A stretch of DNA of 64,000 nucleotides from Oceanirhabdus sp. W0125-5. GTDB lineage: Bacteria > Bacillota > Clostridia > Clostridiales > Clostridiaceae. The DNA is taken from assembly GCF_027938815.1 (NCBI RefSeq), contig NZ_CP115913.1, positions 4,312,001 to 4,376,000 on the forward strand, in the 5' to 3' direction. The notes under the pieces were generated by a model. It saw only the letters and a program-made list of their open reading frames with translations. It was not told the DNA's origin and did not search any database. Below are positions 55,512 to 64,000 of the stretch, one piece after another. Each line of letters begins with the position of its first letter. Positions within the stretch are counted from its first letter, which is position 1. Position numbers and translations under genes: made by a program.

Positions 55512-56561
55512 TTATAGTCTTTCTATTTCTTTCATCAGTTCTTCTAGTAAATCATCTTCCGCAACCTTTTTTATTACTTTTCCTTTTTTAAATATTAACC
55601 CTTCACCATTACCACCAGCAATCCCAATATCAGCTTCTCTTGCTTCTCCTGGCCCATTAACTGCACACCCCATTATAGCTACCTTAATATTTTTTTGATA
55701 GTTTCCTAATCTTTTTTCAACTTCTTCAGCAATTTTTATAATATTTATCTGGGTTCTTCCACATGTAGGGCATGATATCAACTTAACACCACCTTCTATA
55801 TACCCTAAAGATTTTAGAATTTCACCACCTACCTTAACTTCATCTAATGGTTCACCTGTAAGTGAAACTCTTATAGTATCCCCAATACCCTCTGCCAAAA
55901 GTGTTCCTATACCGATGCTTGATTTAATAGTTCCACTCCAACAAGTTCCCGCTTCCGTGACTCCTAGATGAAGTGGATAATTTACTTTTTCAGAAATCAA
56001 TCTGTTACTTTCAATCATATCCATTACATTAGAGGATTTTATGGAAATACATATATCATAAAAGTTTAAACTTTCTAAAATTCTTACATGTTTCAGAGCA
56101 CTTTCAACTAAAGCTTTAGGACAAGTTTTTTTATACTTTTCTAGAATATCCTTTTCTAGTGAACCTGAATTTACTCCAATTCTAATTGGTATACCTTTAT
56201 CTTTTGCAGCTTCTACAACCTTTTTTATTCTGTCTAAGCTTCCAATATTCCCTGGATTAATTCTTAATGCATCAACTCCACTTTCTATAGATTTAAGAGC
56301 TAATTTATAATCAAAATGTATATCCGCTACTAAAGGAATATGAATATATTTTTTTATTTTCTTCAAAGCTTCTGCAGCTGCCATATTAGGTACAGCACAC
56401 CTTATAATGTCACAACCTGCCTTTTCTAACTTAAGAATTTGTTTTACAGTAGCCTCTACATCACTAGTATCTGTATTAGTCATAGATTGCACAGTGATTC
56501 TTGAATCTCCTCCAACATACATGTTTCCTACTTTTATTTTTCTTGTAATTTTTCTATTCAT
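55512..56561 (-). CDS. ispG: 4-hydroxy-3-methylbut-2-enyl diphosphate synthase (flavodoxin)
   Basis: 349 residues from ATG 56561, with GGGGG 7 nt upstream. KITRKIKVGNMYVGGDSRIT and VQSMTNTDTSDVEATVKQI open the TIM barrel, and CPTCGR plus CAVNGPGEA supply the cysteines of the 4Fe-4S cluster. It makes HMBPP in the MEP isoprenoid pathway, the substrate of IspH nearby. Clostridial ispG normally sits beside dxr and rseP; this placement is unusual. It is divergent from a LysR gene. Confidence 0.94.
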   Translation of the reverse strand: MNRKITRKIKVGNMYVGGDSRITVQSMTNTDTSDVEATVKQILKLEKAGCDIIRCAVPNMAAAEALKKIKKYIHIPLVADIHFDYKLALKSIESGVDALRINPGNIGSLDRIKKVVEAAKDKGIPIRIGVNSGSLEKDILEKYKKTCPKALVESALKHVRILESLNFYDICISIKSSNVMDMIESNRLISEKVNYPLHLGVTEAGTCWSGTIKSSIGIGTLLAEGIGDTIRVSLTGEPLDEVKVGGEILKSLGYIEGGVKLISCPTCGRTQINIIKIAEEVEKRLGNYQKNIKVAIMGCAVNGPGEAREADIGIAGGNGEGLIFKKGKVIKKVAEDDLLEELMKEIERL

Positions 56562-56689
56562 CAATTATCCCCCTGCCAATTCTTTTATTTATTTGAATTT
56601 ATTTATAGTATACTAAAGGAGTTTTAATTTTAAAAACGAATTATATAGATAGTAATAATCGAAATAATTGATAATCAGAGGAGGTATTT

Positions 56690-57565
56690 ATGAATATTGA
56701 ATCAATTGAAACTTTTGTACTTCTTGCGAAAACAGGGAATTTTACTAAAACTGCTGAAATGCAATATGTAGTTCAATCAACAATCTCAAATAGAATAAAT
56801 GAATTAGAAAGATACGTAGGAAAAGAATTATTTTATAGAAACAACAGAAATGTTGAGCTTACCGATGCTGGAAAGGCATTTTTACCCTATGCAAAACGAA
56901 TTCTTGTATTTAAAAAAGATGGAATAATTAAAGCAAGATCCACTGGGAAATACGAAGATAGATTATCAATTGGCGTTGTAGATTCAATTTATAAGGGTAT
57001 TTTATCATCTGTAATAAAAGAGTATTTTAATAAATTTTCAAATATAGCTGTAAAACTTAAAGTTAATGATTCTGAAGAGATCATAAGACTCTTAGGAGAA
57101 GAAATATTAGATGTTGGATTCATATACACTAACCCTAAATTGAATAAATTTAAAGTTATAGACTATTATGAAGATGAGATAATATTGGTAACAAGCAATA
57201 AAAACAATACTCATATAAAAAAAGAAATAACCTCAAGTGATTTATTAGAAGTTCCTTTGCTTTATGCGGATTTAGGGTCTGAATTTTTTAAGTGGTTAAG
57301 TGAAGTCATTGGGGATAGTCCATTATTAAAACTTTCAGTTGATAGGATTTCTTATGTTGTTGATTTTGTTAAAGAAGGCTTTGGATATGCTTTTGTTACT
57401 AAATCATTTGTAGAAAAAGAATTATTTAATAAGGAATTAATTAAAATTAACTTAAAAAATTTAAATCCACCTTCAAAAAAAGTATACATGGTTGTTAATG
57501 AAAGTAAAATGAATTCAATTGCTATTAAAAATTGGGTAGCTATGTTGAATGATAGATTAAGATAA
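56690..57565 (+). CDS. LysR family transcriptional regulator
   Basis: 291 residues with the winged HTH at 1-60 (FVLLAKTGNFTKTAEMQYVV, then QSTISNRINELE) and a periplasmic-binding-like effector domain after 90. AGAGGAGG precedes ATG 56690. It is divergent from ispG across 128 bp and upstream of ispH by 135 bp, so it is placed to control the isoprenoid cluster. ATCGAAAT-like sequences occur in both flanking promoter regions. Its ligand is unknown. Confidence 0.92.
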   Translation: MNIESIETFVLLAKTGNFTKTAEMQYVVQSTISNRINELERYVGKELFYRNNRNVELTDAGKAFLPYAKRILVFKKDGIIKARSTGKYEDRLSIGVVDSIYKGILSSVIKEYFNKFSNIAVKLKVNDSEEIIRLLGEEILDVGFIYTNPKLNKFKVIDYYEDEIILVTSNKNNTHIKKEITSSDLLEVPLLYADLGSEFFKWLSEVIGDSPLLKLSVDRISYVVDFVKEGFGYAFVTKSFVEKELFNKELIKINLKNLNPPSKKVYMVVNESKMNSIAIKNWVAMLNDRLR

Positions 57566-57700
57566 GACTCTCTTTAAGAATTCATTATCGAAATTACAAA
57601 TCAATACTATTAATTTTATTCGTTATTAAAATTATCTATTCTCAGCTATAATAAATATTAAATTATAGCAATGTAAAATTACTTAAAAGCAGGTGATATT

Positions 57701-58546
57701 ATGAGAAAGATAGTGCTAGCTGAAAAATCTGGTTTTTGTTTTGGAGTTAATAGATCCTATGAAACAGCTATAGAAAAGTCAAATAATAGAGATTATAGAA
57801 CCTATACATTAGGTCCCCTTATACATAATGAAGATTTTATAAGGCACCTAAAAGAAAAAGGGGTAGAACCTGTTGAATTTGATGATATAAAAAAATTAGA
57901 AAAGAGTGATGAAATTATCATTAGATCTCATGGAGTACCTGAAGAAATTGAACTCATACTTGAAGAAAAATTTAATAATGTGATTAATTGCACATGCCCC
58001 TTTGTAAAGAGAGTTCAAAATAAAGCTCGTGAATACTATGAAAAAGATTATCAAATTATTATAGTTGGTGATAAAAATCATCCAGAGATTATTGGAGTAA
58101 ATGGGTGGTGTAATAATTCTGCTTTTATCACAAGATATACAAGAGACATACACACCTTTGATAAAAACATCTGTATCCTTTCTCAAACTACAGAAAAAAA
58201 AGATGTTTGGGATAAAATTGTTAAAACAGTTAAACAATTAAACAAAAACAAAGAAGTTGTAGCTATTAATACAATATGTAATGCCACTAAGGAAAGACAA
58301 CTGTCAGCCAAGAAGTTAGCACAAAATACTCCCGCTGTAATCGTAATAGGAGGAAAAACTAGCTCTAATACAAAAAAACTCTACGATATATGCAAAACTC
58401 ATTGTTCAAATACACAACTTGTTTCTACAGTAGCTGATATACAACTGGAACTTTTAAAAGATATTAACACCGTAGGAGTTATAGCTGGCGCATCAACCCC
58501 TAAATGGCTCATAGAAGATATAGTTGTTTTTTTAAAGATATCATAA
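57701..58546 (+). CDS. ispH: 4-hydroxy-3-methylbut-2-enyl diphosphate reductase
   Basis: 281 residues. Cluster cysteines in GFCFGV (C13), CTCPFV (about C99) and NTICNATKERQ (about C194), catalytic residues in LGPLIHNEDF, GDKNHPEIIG and SQTT. It turns HMBPP into IPP and DMAPP. The C-terminal ribosomal S1 repeats found in many clostridial IspH proteins are absent. CAGGTGA lies upstream. The uppS-like gene follows 74 bp later. Confidence 0.94.
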   Translation: MRKIVLAEKSGFCFGVNRSYETAIEKSNNRDYRTYTLGPLIHNEDFIRHLKEKGVEPVEFDDIKKLEKSDEIIIRSHGVPEEIELILEEKFNNVINCTCPFVKRVQNKAREYYEKDYQIIIVGDKNHPEIIGVNGWCNNSAFITRYTRDIHTFDKNICILSQTTEKKDVWDKIVKTVKQLNKNKEVVAINTICNATKERQLSAKKLAQNTPAVIVIGGKTSSNTKKLYDICKTHCSNTQLVSTVADIQLELLKDINTVGVIAGASTPKWLIEDIVVFLKIS

Positions 58547-58620
58547 AAAAGTTTTTCAAAAGCTAAAGTCTCTTATTTCAATAAAAACTACTAATCATTA
58601 TAGAAATGAGGTTTAAAATA

Positions 58621-59340
58621 ATGACTAATGTAATTGAAGATATACTTGAAACTGAAGGTATTAGAATACCGAAGCATATTGGAATAATTTGTGATGGCAA
58701 TGGACGATGGGCCCAAAATAGAGGTTTACCTCGCAGTTTAGGGCATAAAGCTGGAACAAAGCCAATTGAAACTATTACAAATTTGTGTTTTAAATTAGGT
58801 GTTGAAACGCTCACTTTTTACGTATTTTCTTCAGAAAACTGGAAACGCTCAGGGGATGAAGTTATTTTTTTGATGAAGCTTTTTTCGGACTTTTTTATAA
58901 AACTACGCAATGAAGCTGGAAATAATATTAAAGTTAAACATATTGGTGTTTTTAACAATCTACCTAATACATTGATAACTGAAATAAAAGAAACAGAAAT
59001 TTCTACAAAGAATAATTCTGGAATGGTACTGAATATTGCACTAAATTATGGAGGACGTTTAGAAATAACAAACTCTCTAAAAAAGATAGTAAATGATATA
59101 AATGCAGGAAATATAACTATTGATAAAATAAACGAGGATTTAATTAGTGATTATTTATTCACTTCTGGATTACAGGATGTAGATTTAATTATAAGAACAA
59201 GCGGAGAAATGAGAACAAGTAATTTCATGATATGGCAGTCTACAAACGCACAGTTATGGTTTACAAAGGATCATTGGCCTGATTTTAAACCTCACCATTT
59301 GAAAGAATCAATTAAGCACTATAATAGAAAAAATATATAA
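58621..59340 (+). CDS. Undecaprenyl-diphosphate-synthase-like cis-prenyltransferase
   Basis: 239 residues from ATG 58621 (GAGG 9 nt upstream; ATG 58606 has no site). Cis-prenyltransferase motifs: ICDGNGRWAQNRGLPRSLGH with the catalytic Asp25, FSSENWKRS, LNYGGRLEI, DLIIRTSGEMRTSNFMIWQ. In the last motif the Glu that helps bind Mg2+ (AELYF in E. coli) is Gln (AQLWF). It may therefore be a specialised paralogue rather than the housekeeping UppS, fed by ispG and ispH of the same cluster. Confidence 0.88.
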   Translation: MTNVIEDILETEGIRIPKHIGIICDGNGRWAQNRGLPRSLGHKAGTKPIETITNLCFKLGVETLTFYVFSSENWKRSGDEVIFLMKLFSDFFIKLRNEAGNNIKVKHIGVFNNLPNTLITEIKETEISTKNNSGMVLNIALNYGGRLEITNSLKKIVNDINAGNITIDKINEDLISDYLFTSGLQDVDLIIRTSGEMRTSNFMIWQSTNAQLWFTKDHWPDFKPHHLKESIKHYNRKNI

Positions 59341-59356
59341 AGGAATCAAGTAATAG

Positions 59357-59436
59357 CTCTCTTTTTTAAAATAATGTTGAAGTTATTTTTTTCCATATAC
59401 CTCTAGTATTTTTTCAACATTATTCTAAAAAAGAGA
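59357..59436. mobile_element. MITE-like inverted-repeat element, copy 3
   Basis: CTCTCTTTTTTAAAATAATG then TTGAA at the left; TTTTTTCAACATTATTCTA then AAAAAGAGA at the right. Best-preserved arms of the three copies (about 25 bp). Begins 17 bp after the uppS-like stop. Confidence 0.75.
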
Positions 59437-59472
59437 AATATGTACCTTTTATTAACACTAAGTAGAAGCTTG

Positions 59473-59504
59473 TATTTTTTCAACATTTTCTTAAAAAAGA
59501 GAAC
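59473..59504. repeat. Solitary right end of the MITE-like element
   Basis: TATTTTTTCAACATTTTCTT then AAAAAAGAGAA, a second right arm 37 bp after the first. It could pair with the same left arm, giving an alternative, longer hairpin. Confidence 0.65.
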
Positions 59505-59566
59505 TATCTTCCCTGCATTATACTCATATACTCTATTAAATGAATATAGTCTGAGCAATAAGTTTT

Positions 59567-60265
59567 CTAAATTTCAAAATGAGTATTTAATATTTCCTTT
59601 AATTCTTCAAAACTGCAGCAATGAAAATCAGCTTTAGTTTCATCATTATTTATTCCATTGTGACTGATTTTTATTGCATGCATACCTGCATTTTTTGCAC
59701 CCTGTATATCATATTTTTCAGAATCCCCAATATAAATACAATATTCTGGTTCTACTTTGTACTTATGAATAAGATGTTCAAAGGCTTCTTTATCAGGTTT
59801 ATATTTTCCAATTTCACAGCACACAACTATATCATCAAAGTATTTAGTTAATCCAGTGTTTTCAATCCTTTTTTTCTGTTCATCTAAATTATATGAGTTG
59901 GTTAAGATAGCCAATTTTACTTTACCATGTAAATATTTCATAAATTCTTCAACTCCATTATGACAATAAGAAGTATTAAGAAAATATTCTCCATAAGTAT
60001 ATAAATATCTTTCTTCCCATGGAATGTTGAAATACTTCAAAGTATTAACCAACCTATACTTGTGTATGTTATCAGGTGATTCAGTTCCTTCATCTAATTT
60101 CTTGTAAAATCCCAATAGGTTTTCTACTGATATATCTATAAATTTTTCATTATCCAATTCCTCAGGTATCAATTTATGTACCTCCATAAGACTCTCAATA
60201 TCAGCTTTAAGATAATCCACCATTGTATTATCAAAATCTAAGAATATTGCTTTTATGGCATTCAT
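59567..60265 (-). CDS. HAD-superfamily hydrolase (YjjG-like)
   Basis: 232 residues of HAD subfamily IA: FLDFDNTMVDY (motif I), LTNSYN (motif II), EIGKYKPDKEAF (motif III), YIGDSEKYDIQGAKNAG (motif IV). The large helical cap is like that of YjjG-type nucleotidases, which dephosphorylate non-canonical nucleotides; the substrate is not certain. GGGTGGGA precedes ATG 60265. Confidence 0.88.
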   Translation of the reverse strand: MNAIKAIFLDFDNTMVDYLKADIESLMEVHKLIPEELDNEKFIDISVENLLGFYKKLDEGTESPDNIHKYRLVNTLKYFNIPWEERYLYTYGEYFLNTSYCHNGVEEFMKYLHGKVKLAILTNSYNLDEQKKRIENTGLTKYFDDIVVCCEIGKYKPDKEAFEHLIHKYKVEPEYCIYIGDSEKYDIQGAKNAGMHAIKISHNGINNDETKADFHCCSFEELKEILNTHFEI

Positions 60266-60389
60266 TTCATCCCACCCTTAACAGTTTAGTATATAACTTT
60301 ATTATACAAAAGATTCATGCACAGTATAAGTCTGGAATTTATTGGTGAAATATGGTATAATTAAGTTAGGGGAACAAAACACATATATG

Positions 60390-60422
60390 CAACAAAAGCA
60401 CGCTAATAGCGTGCTTTTGTTG
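60390..60422. terminator. Bidirectional terminator
   Basis: CAACAAAAGCACGC-TAATA-GCGTGCTTTTGTTG. It lies 29 bp beyond the stop of the flippase gene on the minus strand, about 125 bp upstream of the HAD start. Confidence 0.88.
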
Positions 60423-60450
60423 TTTCATTTATTTTAAAGTTTTCTACCTA

Positions 60451-62046
60451 TTATAAAAATCTCTTTGGAACCAATCTTTTAATCTTGTTCGGCATTGCAT
60501 CAAATTCATCTTTAGACAACCCACCAATTATTAAGAACACTCCACCGTAAGTTACTGCTCCTATAATAATTGAAATAACTACCGCCAATGCATTTGATAT
60601 ATAATTACCTAACACCATTGAAAATACCATATACAGTAGCTTGTTAATTCCAAATACTACAGCACCCATTATTCCTGCTGAAATTAAAGGTTTAACTGCA
60701 CTGCTGATAATCTTCACTTTTCCATCTATAGTCTTGTTAATGGAAATTGTACTTAATATTACAATTAATAAATAACCCATCCCATTTCCAATTAAAACAC
60801 CTATGTAGTCAAATTGAACTATAGTAAAATAATTAATAGCTAATTTTAATACTAATGCAGATACTGAAATAACTGTTATGGTATATAGTTTGTTTATCCC
60901 TTGCATTATAGCTGTTTGAATTTGAATAATACTCATTAATAATAATATTCCTGATCCATAAATCAACAATTCTGCTACTCCACTGCTGTTATATTTTAAT
61001 AACTTACAAATAGGATACGCCAACACGCTAAGTCCAACAGCACATGGTATTGTTACTATAAAACAAAGTTTGATAGAAAAATCAATTCTGTTCTTAAGTC
61101 TTTCTTTGTAACCTTTAGCCATAAGAGCCGCAACAGATGGCAATACAGCTACGGCTAATGCCATAGCCAATGCTATAGGTACATTAATAAGAGAATTATA
61201 ACGGAATATAAAACCATTACTAACCTCAATAGCCTTCTCAGTAAACCCAATACTACTTAACCTCATTTCAAGAATCTTAGGGTCCAAAATCAAACCTAAT
61301 CCTTGAAGAGACATACAAAATGTTATGGGAGCAGCTTGTGCTATTATCTTCTTAATTAGTATTTTATCTTCTGTATTATCAGTTTTTATTTCATCAAGTT
61401 TGCTTCTTCTATAGTATATTATCATAATTAATATTGCTAATAATGCCCCTACTACTGTTCCTGTTGTTGCCCCAGCAACACCAAAAATTAATCCTTTACT
61501 GTTCAATAATAAGGCTGCAACAGTTAAGCTAATAAACACGTTAGCAAACTGTTCAAATATTTGAGATATCCCTGTGGGAGTCATATACTTCTGCCCTTGG
61601 AAATATCCTTTATAAGAACTTAATACAGCAGTTATAAATACTGCTGGCGATAATACCTTAACTGCTAAAGATATCTTGGGATATCCCATCCACTCAGCAA
61701 AAACATTACTACCAAAAAACATTATTATAGATAGCAATCCACCAAATATAATCAATAATTTTCTTGATAGAAGGAATATCCTGTGAGCTCGGTTTTCATT
61801 ACCCAATTCAATTTCTTCTGATACAAGCTTTGATATAGAATTAGGTAATCCACTGTTAGCTATCATATAAAAATATACAAATATTCCGTAAGTGGCACCG
61901 TATAATCCCATACCATCCTTCTCTATGATTCCATTTAACAATGGCTGATAAACTACAGACAATAATTTTGAAAGAATGCCAGCAATAGATAAAATGGCGA
62001 ATCCCCCAACAATACTTTGTTTTTTTATGCTACCCCTGTTATCCAT
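60451..62046 (-). CDS. SpoVB/MurJ-type polysaccharide flippase
   Basis: 531 residues, about 14 transmembrane helices. SIVGGFAILSIAGILSKLLS and NSGLPNSISKLVSEE are typical of the Firmicutes MVF subfamily that includes YtgP/MurJ of Bacillus. It probably flips lipid II or a similar wall precursor. TAAGGAG precedes ATG 62046. It follows the RluA gene by 9 bp. Distantly similar to the flippase at 52279. Confidence 0.9.
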   Translation of the reverse strand: MDNRGSIKKQSIVGGFAILSIAGILSKLLSVVYQPLLNGIIEKDGMGLYGATYGIFVYFYMIANSGLPNSISKLVSEEIELGNENRAHRIFLLSRKLLIIFGGLLSIIMFFGSNVFAEWMGYPKISLAVKVLSPAVFITAVLSSYKGYFQGQKYMTPTGISQIFEQFANVFISLTVAALLLNSKGLIFGVAGATTGTVVGALLAILIMIIYYRRSKLDEIKTDNTEDKILIKKIIAQAAPITFCMSLQGLGLILDPKILEMRLSSIGFTEKAIEVSNGFIFRYNSLINVPIALAMALAVAVLPSVAALMAKGYKERLKNRIDFSIKLCFIVTIPCAVGLSVLAYPICKLLKYNSSGVAELLIYGSGILLLMSIIQIQTAIMQGINKLYTITVISVSALVLKLAINYFTIVQFDYIGVLIGNGMGYLLIVILSTISINKTIDGKVKIISSAVKPLISAGIMGAVVFGINKLLYMVFSMVLGNYISNALAVVISIIIGAVTYGGVFLIIGGLSKDEFDAMPNKIKRLVPKRFL

Positions 62047-62055
62047 ATTAACTCC

Positions 62056-63027
62056 TTAGAAACGCATTACATCCTTCTTAATAGTTTTAAATATTGGAGG
62101 TAAAGCAGCTGTAATCGTCTTATTATTTAAATATGAAAGCTCTTTTCCTTCCTCTACATTGAATTTATACTTATATGCATAAAGATATTGGAACTTCAAT
62201 GCGAATTTATTATCAAAAAACTCATTTACCTCTTTAATACCGTATTTTCTATCACCAACTATTGAATGTCCTAGTTCTTTTAAATGTGCTCTTATTTGAT
62301 GACTTCTTCCAGTAATAAGTTTTATCTCTATAAGAGAATGTACTCCTACACTCTCAAGAAGTTTAACTTCCATTGATATCTTCTTGCTGTCCTCAACTTC
62401 TTTTTTATAAACCTTTGAGATATTCTTATCTTCATTCTTCTTTATATAACCTTCATATAATCCATCTTTAATTCTTCCATTTATAAGTGCAAGATAATAC
62501 TTATCAATCTGCTTTTCTCTAATAAGCTCATTCATTTCTTGCATTGCTGTAAATGTCTTTCCAAATATTACTCCACCTGAAGTATTTCTATCCAATCTGT
62601 TACATGGAGCTGGTTTGAATGTTACCTCTTCCTCTGGTCTGTAATCACCTTTTTGATCAAGATAAGATAAAACATGATCTGTAAGTGTTGGGATTCCAGA
62701 ATCATCACTTGAGTGAGTTAACACACCTGGCCATTTTTCAACAATAAGAATATTCTTATCCTCATAAATCTTCTTTAATTTATCCTTATCAACTTTTATA
62801 TGTTCACTTTTTCCTACCTTCTTAGCTGTTTCAGAGGTAACGTATTTAGCAGTAAATACATCTCCTTCACATAATATATAGTTTTCTTTAGCTTTTTTCT
62901 CATTGATTCTAATGTCACCTTTTCTAAGTGCTTTATATAGCCTACTCATAGGAACATCTTTAAATAATTTTCTAGAAAATTTATCTAGTCTTTGTCCTGC
63001 CTCGTTCTTACCTATTTCAATTCTCAT
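62056..63027 (-). CDS. RluA-family 23S rRNA pseudouridine synthase
   Basis: 323 residues. An S4 RNA-binding domain occupies residues 1-70 (GQRLDKFSRKLFKDVPMSRL). The catalytic domain has NRLDRNTSGGVIFGK with the active Asp, then GRSHQIRAHL. It is of the RluC/RluD type; which uridine it modifies cannot be decided. CGGAGG lies before ATG 63027. Nine bp upstream of the flippase gene in the same transcript. Confidence 0.92.
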   Translation of the reverse strand: MRIEIGKNEAGQRLDKFSRKLFKDVPMSRLYKALRKGDIRINEKKAKENYILCEGDVFTAKYVTSETAKKVGKSEHIKVDKDKLKKIYEDKNILIVEKWPGVLTHSSDDSGIPTLTDHVLSYLDQKGDYRPEEEVTFKPAPCNRLDRNTSGGVIFGKTFTAMQEMNELIREKQIDKYYLALINGRIKDGLYEGYIKKNEDKNISKVYKKEVEDSKKISMEVKLLESVGVHSLIEIKLITGRSHQIRAHLKELGHSIVGDRKYGIKEVNEFFDNKFALKFQYLYAYKYKFNVEEGKELSYLNNKTITAALPPIFKTIKKDVMRF

Positions 63028-63134
63028 AATTTTCCTCCGTTAGTATAGAATGACTTAAATTTTGTTACCTATCTAATTTTAAACAGCTACGTTTCAAAGC
63101 TTTTTAGAATTGGATAGGGTTACAAAATTTCATT

Positions 63135-64000
63135 CTATATTATATTTTCGTTCAAGAATTCATATGCAGCTCTGCATTGAATTGCAACTCCTAACTCTAA
63201 GCAACTCTCATCTATATCAAATTTACAGTTATGAGCTGGATGTATTATTCCCTTTTCTTCATTTCTACTTCCAAGGAAATAAAACACACTTGGTCTTTCA
63301 TTAGCAAAGTACGCAAAACTCTCCACACCCATATTAGGATGTTTTTTTATTAAAACATTATCCTGACCAATTATATCATTTGCACAGCCAATAAGCAATT
63401 GTACCATATCATCATTGTTAATTAAACATGGGTAGCTCTCAAAAATCTCAACCTCTGCTTCCCCTCTCATTGTCTTAGCTATTCCTTCTGCAACTTCTTT
63501 AACTCTATTTTTAACATATTCTCTGTGTTCATTTGAAAGTGTTCTAATAATACCCTCAAATTCAACACTGCCTGGAATAACATTGGCTGTTGTTCCTCCT
63601 GTTATCTTTCCAACTGAAATAACACAAGGTTCTGTAGGAGATGTCTCCCTGCTCACAATATCCTGAAGAGCAATTATTATGTTTGAAGTTATAACAACAG
63701 GGTCTATTGTGCCATGTGGTCTTGCTCCATGACCACCTTTTCCTTTAACAGTAATCTTAAATGGATTAGATGCAGCCATAGCCGCTCCATAATTGACTCT
63801 TATCTTTCCTACCTCACATTCTTCATCTACATGCAATCCAATTACAGCCTGAACATTTTCAAGAACTCCCTCTTCAATCATAACTCTTGACCCACCAACA
63901 GTTTCCTCAGCAGGTTCAAATATTAATTTAATACATCCCTTTAATTCATCTTTATGTTCATTTAATATCTTAGCAGCTCCAAGAAGTACAGCAGTATGCC
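63135..64000 (-). CDS. M20 family amidohydrolase (5' end outside window)
   Basis: About 288 residues to the window edge. HTAVLLGAAKILNEHKDE at the edge follows the usual metal-binding H of M20D. FEPAEETVGGSRVMIEEG has the catalytic EE, then GLHVDEECEVG and GKGGHGARPHGTIDPV (dimerisation domain). The C-terminus has IIHPAHNCKFDI. M20D enzymes hydrolyse N-acyl amino acids, hippurate or N-acetyl-diaminopimelate. The start lies beyond 64000; the frame is open throughout. Confidence 0.9.
   Translation of the reverse strand, partial: HTAVLLGAAKILNEHKDELKGCIKLIFEPAEETVGGSRVMIEEGVLENVQAVIGLHVDEECEVGKIRVNYGAAMAASNPFKITVKGKGGHGARPHGTIDPVVITSNIIIALQDIVSRETSPTEPCVISVGKITGGTTANVIPGSVEFEGIIRTLSNEHREYVKNRVKEVAEGIAKTMRGEAEVEIFESYPCLINNDDMVQLLIGCANDIIGQDNVLIKKHPNMGVESFAYFANERPSVFYFLGSRNEEKGIIHPAHNCKFDIDESCLELGVAIQCRAAYEFLNENII

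Noticed and set aside
60354..60422. TATAAT before the bidirectional terminator as a small RNA gene
   Set aside because: No -35 at suitable distance; the product would be only the terminator hairpin.

Overview
The window is low-GC DNA from a strictly anaerobic, spore-forming Firmicute, most likely Clostridium sensu stricto. The evidence is strong Shine-Dalgarno sites, AT-rich intergenic DNA, a nine-gene V-type ATPase operon, a flavodiiron protein, a Spo0E-like phosphatase, two SpoVB-type flippases, a Firmicutes-type 6S RNA and, apparently, a selenoprotein. No rRNA, tRNA, CRISPR array, phage or transposase gene was seen. Two genes run off the edges: a MoxR ATPase at the left and an M20 amidohydrolase at the right.

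Layout. 1-3500: moxR / DUF4350 / DUF4129 / membrane-protein operon. 3.9-9.3 kb: DegV, an MFS transporter, a His/Cys-containing acidic protein and two exported proteins transcribed divergently. 9.5-16.9 kb: an unusual three-gene unit made of a 1612-residue multidomain protein (HD, helical repeats, nucleotidyltransferase, acetyltransferase-like and possible phosphoribosyltransferase-like parts), a lactate/malate-dehydrogenase-like protein and a flavodoxin-like protein. 17-22.1 kb: GNAT, a cut-off MerR regulator, AraC regulator, PNPOx-ferredoxin protein, NhaC antiporter and a 49-residue membrane peptide. 22.7-28.8 kb: HAD phosphatase, DUF2905, then a p-aminobenzoate/folate operon (pabA-pabB-pabC-HD hydrolase-folP-folBK). 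29-38.6 kb: PHP phosphoesterase, APH-type kinase, M18 aminopeptidase, CorA, Spo0E-like peptide, 6S RNA, flavodoxin-like reductase, DUF2268 protease and flavodiiron protein. 38.8-39.2 kb: a self-contained unit with a consensus promoter, a CsoR-type operator and a 99-residue gene with an in-frame TGA (Cys-Gly-Sec) followed by a bacterial-SECIS-like hairpin. 40-48.7 kb: the V-ATPase operon, whose K subunit carries the Na+-site residues. 49-52 kb: radical SAM, zinc phospholipase-C-like and ferritin-like proteins. 52-55.4 kb: SpoVB-like flippase, orphan Imm26 immunity protein and a DUF3267 metalloprotease. 55.5-59.3 kb: an isoprenoid cluster (ispG, lysR, ispH, uppS-like). 59.5-64 kb: HAD hydrolase, second flippase, RluA pseudouridine synthase and M20 hydrolase.

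Two repeat families are scattered between genes. The first has arrays of 7-bp units at its ends and a series of short hairpins inside; about ten copies or partial copies are present, and hairpins change sequence between copies while keeping base pairing. The second is a MITE-like element of about 80-115 bp with inverted ends beginning CTCTCTTTTTT (three copies plus one extra end).

The strongest candidates for undescribed biology are the TGA-containing gene at 38882-39181, the three-gene unit at 9536-16935 and the hairpin-module repeat family.
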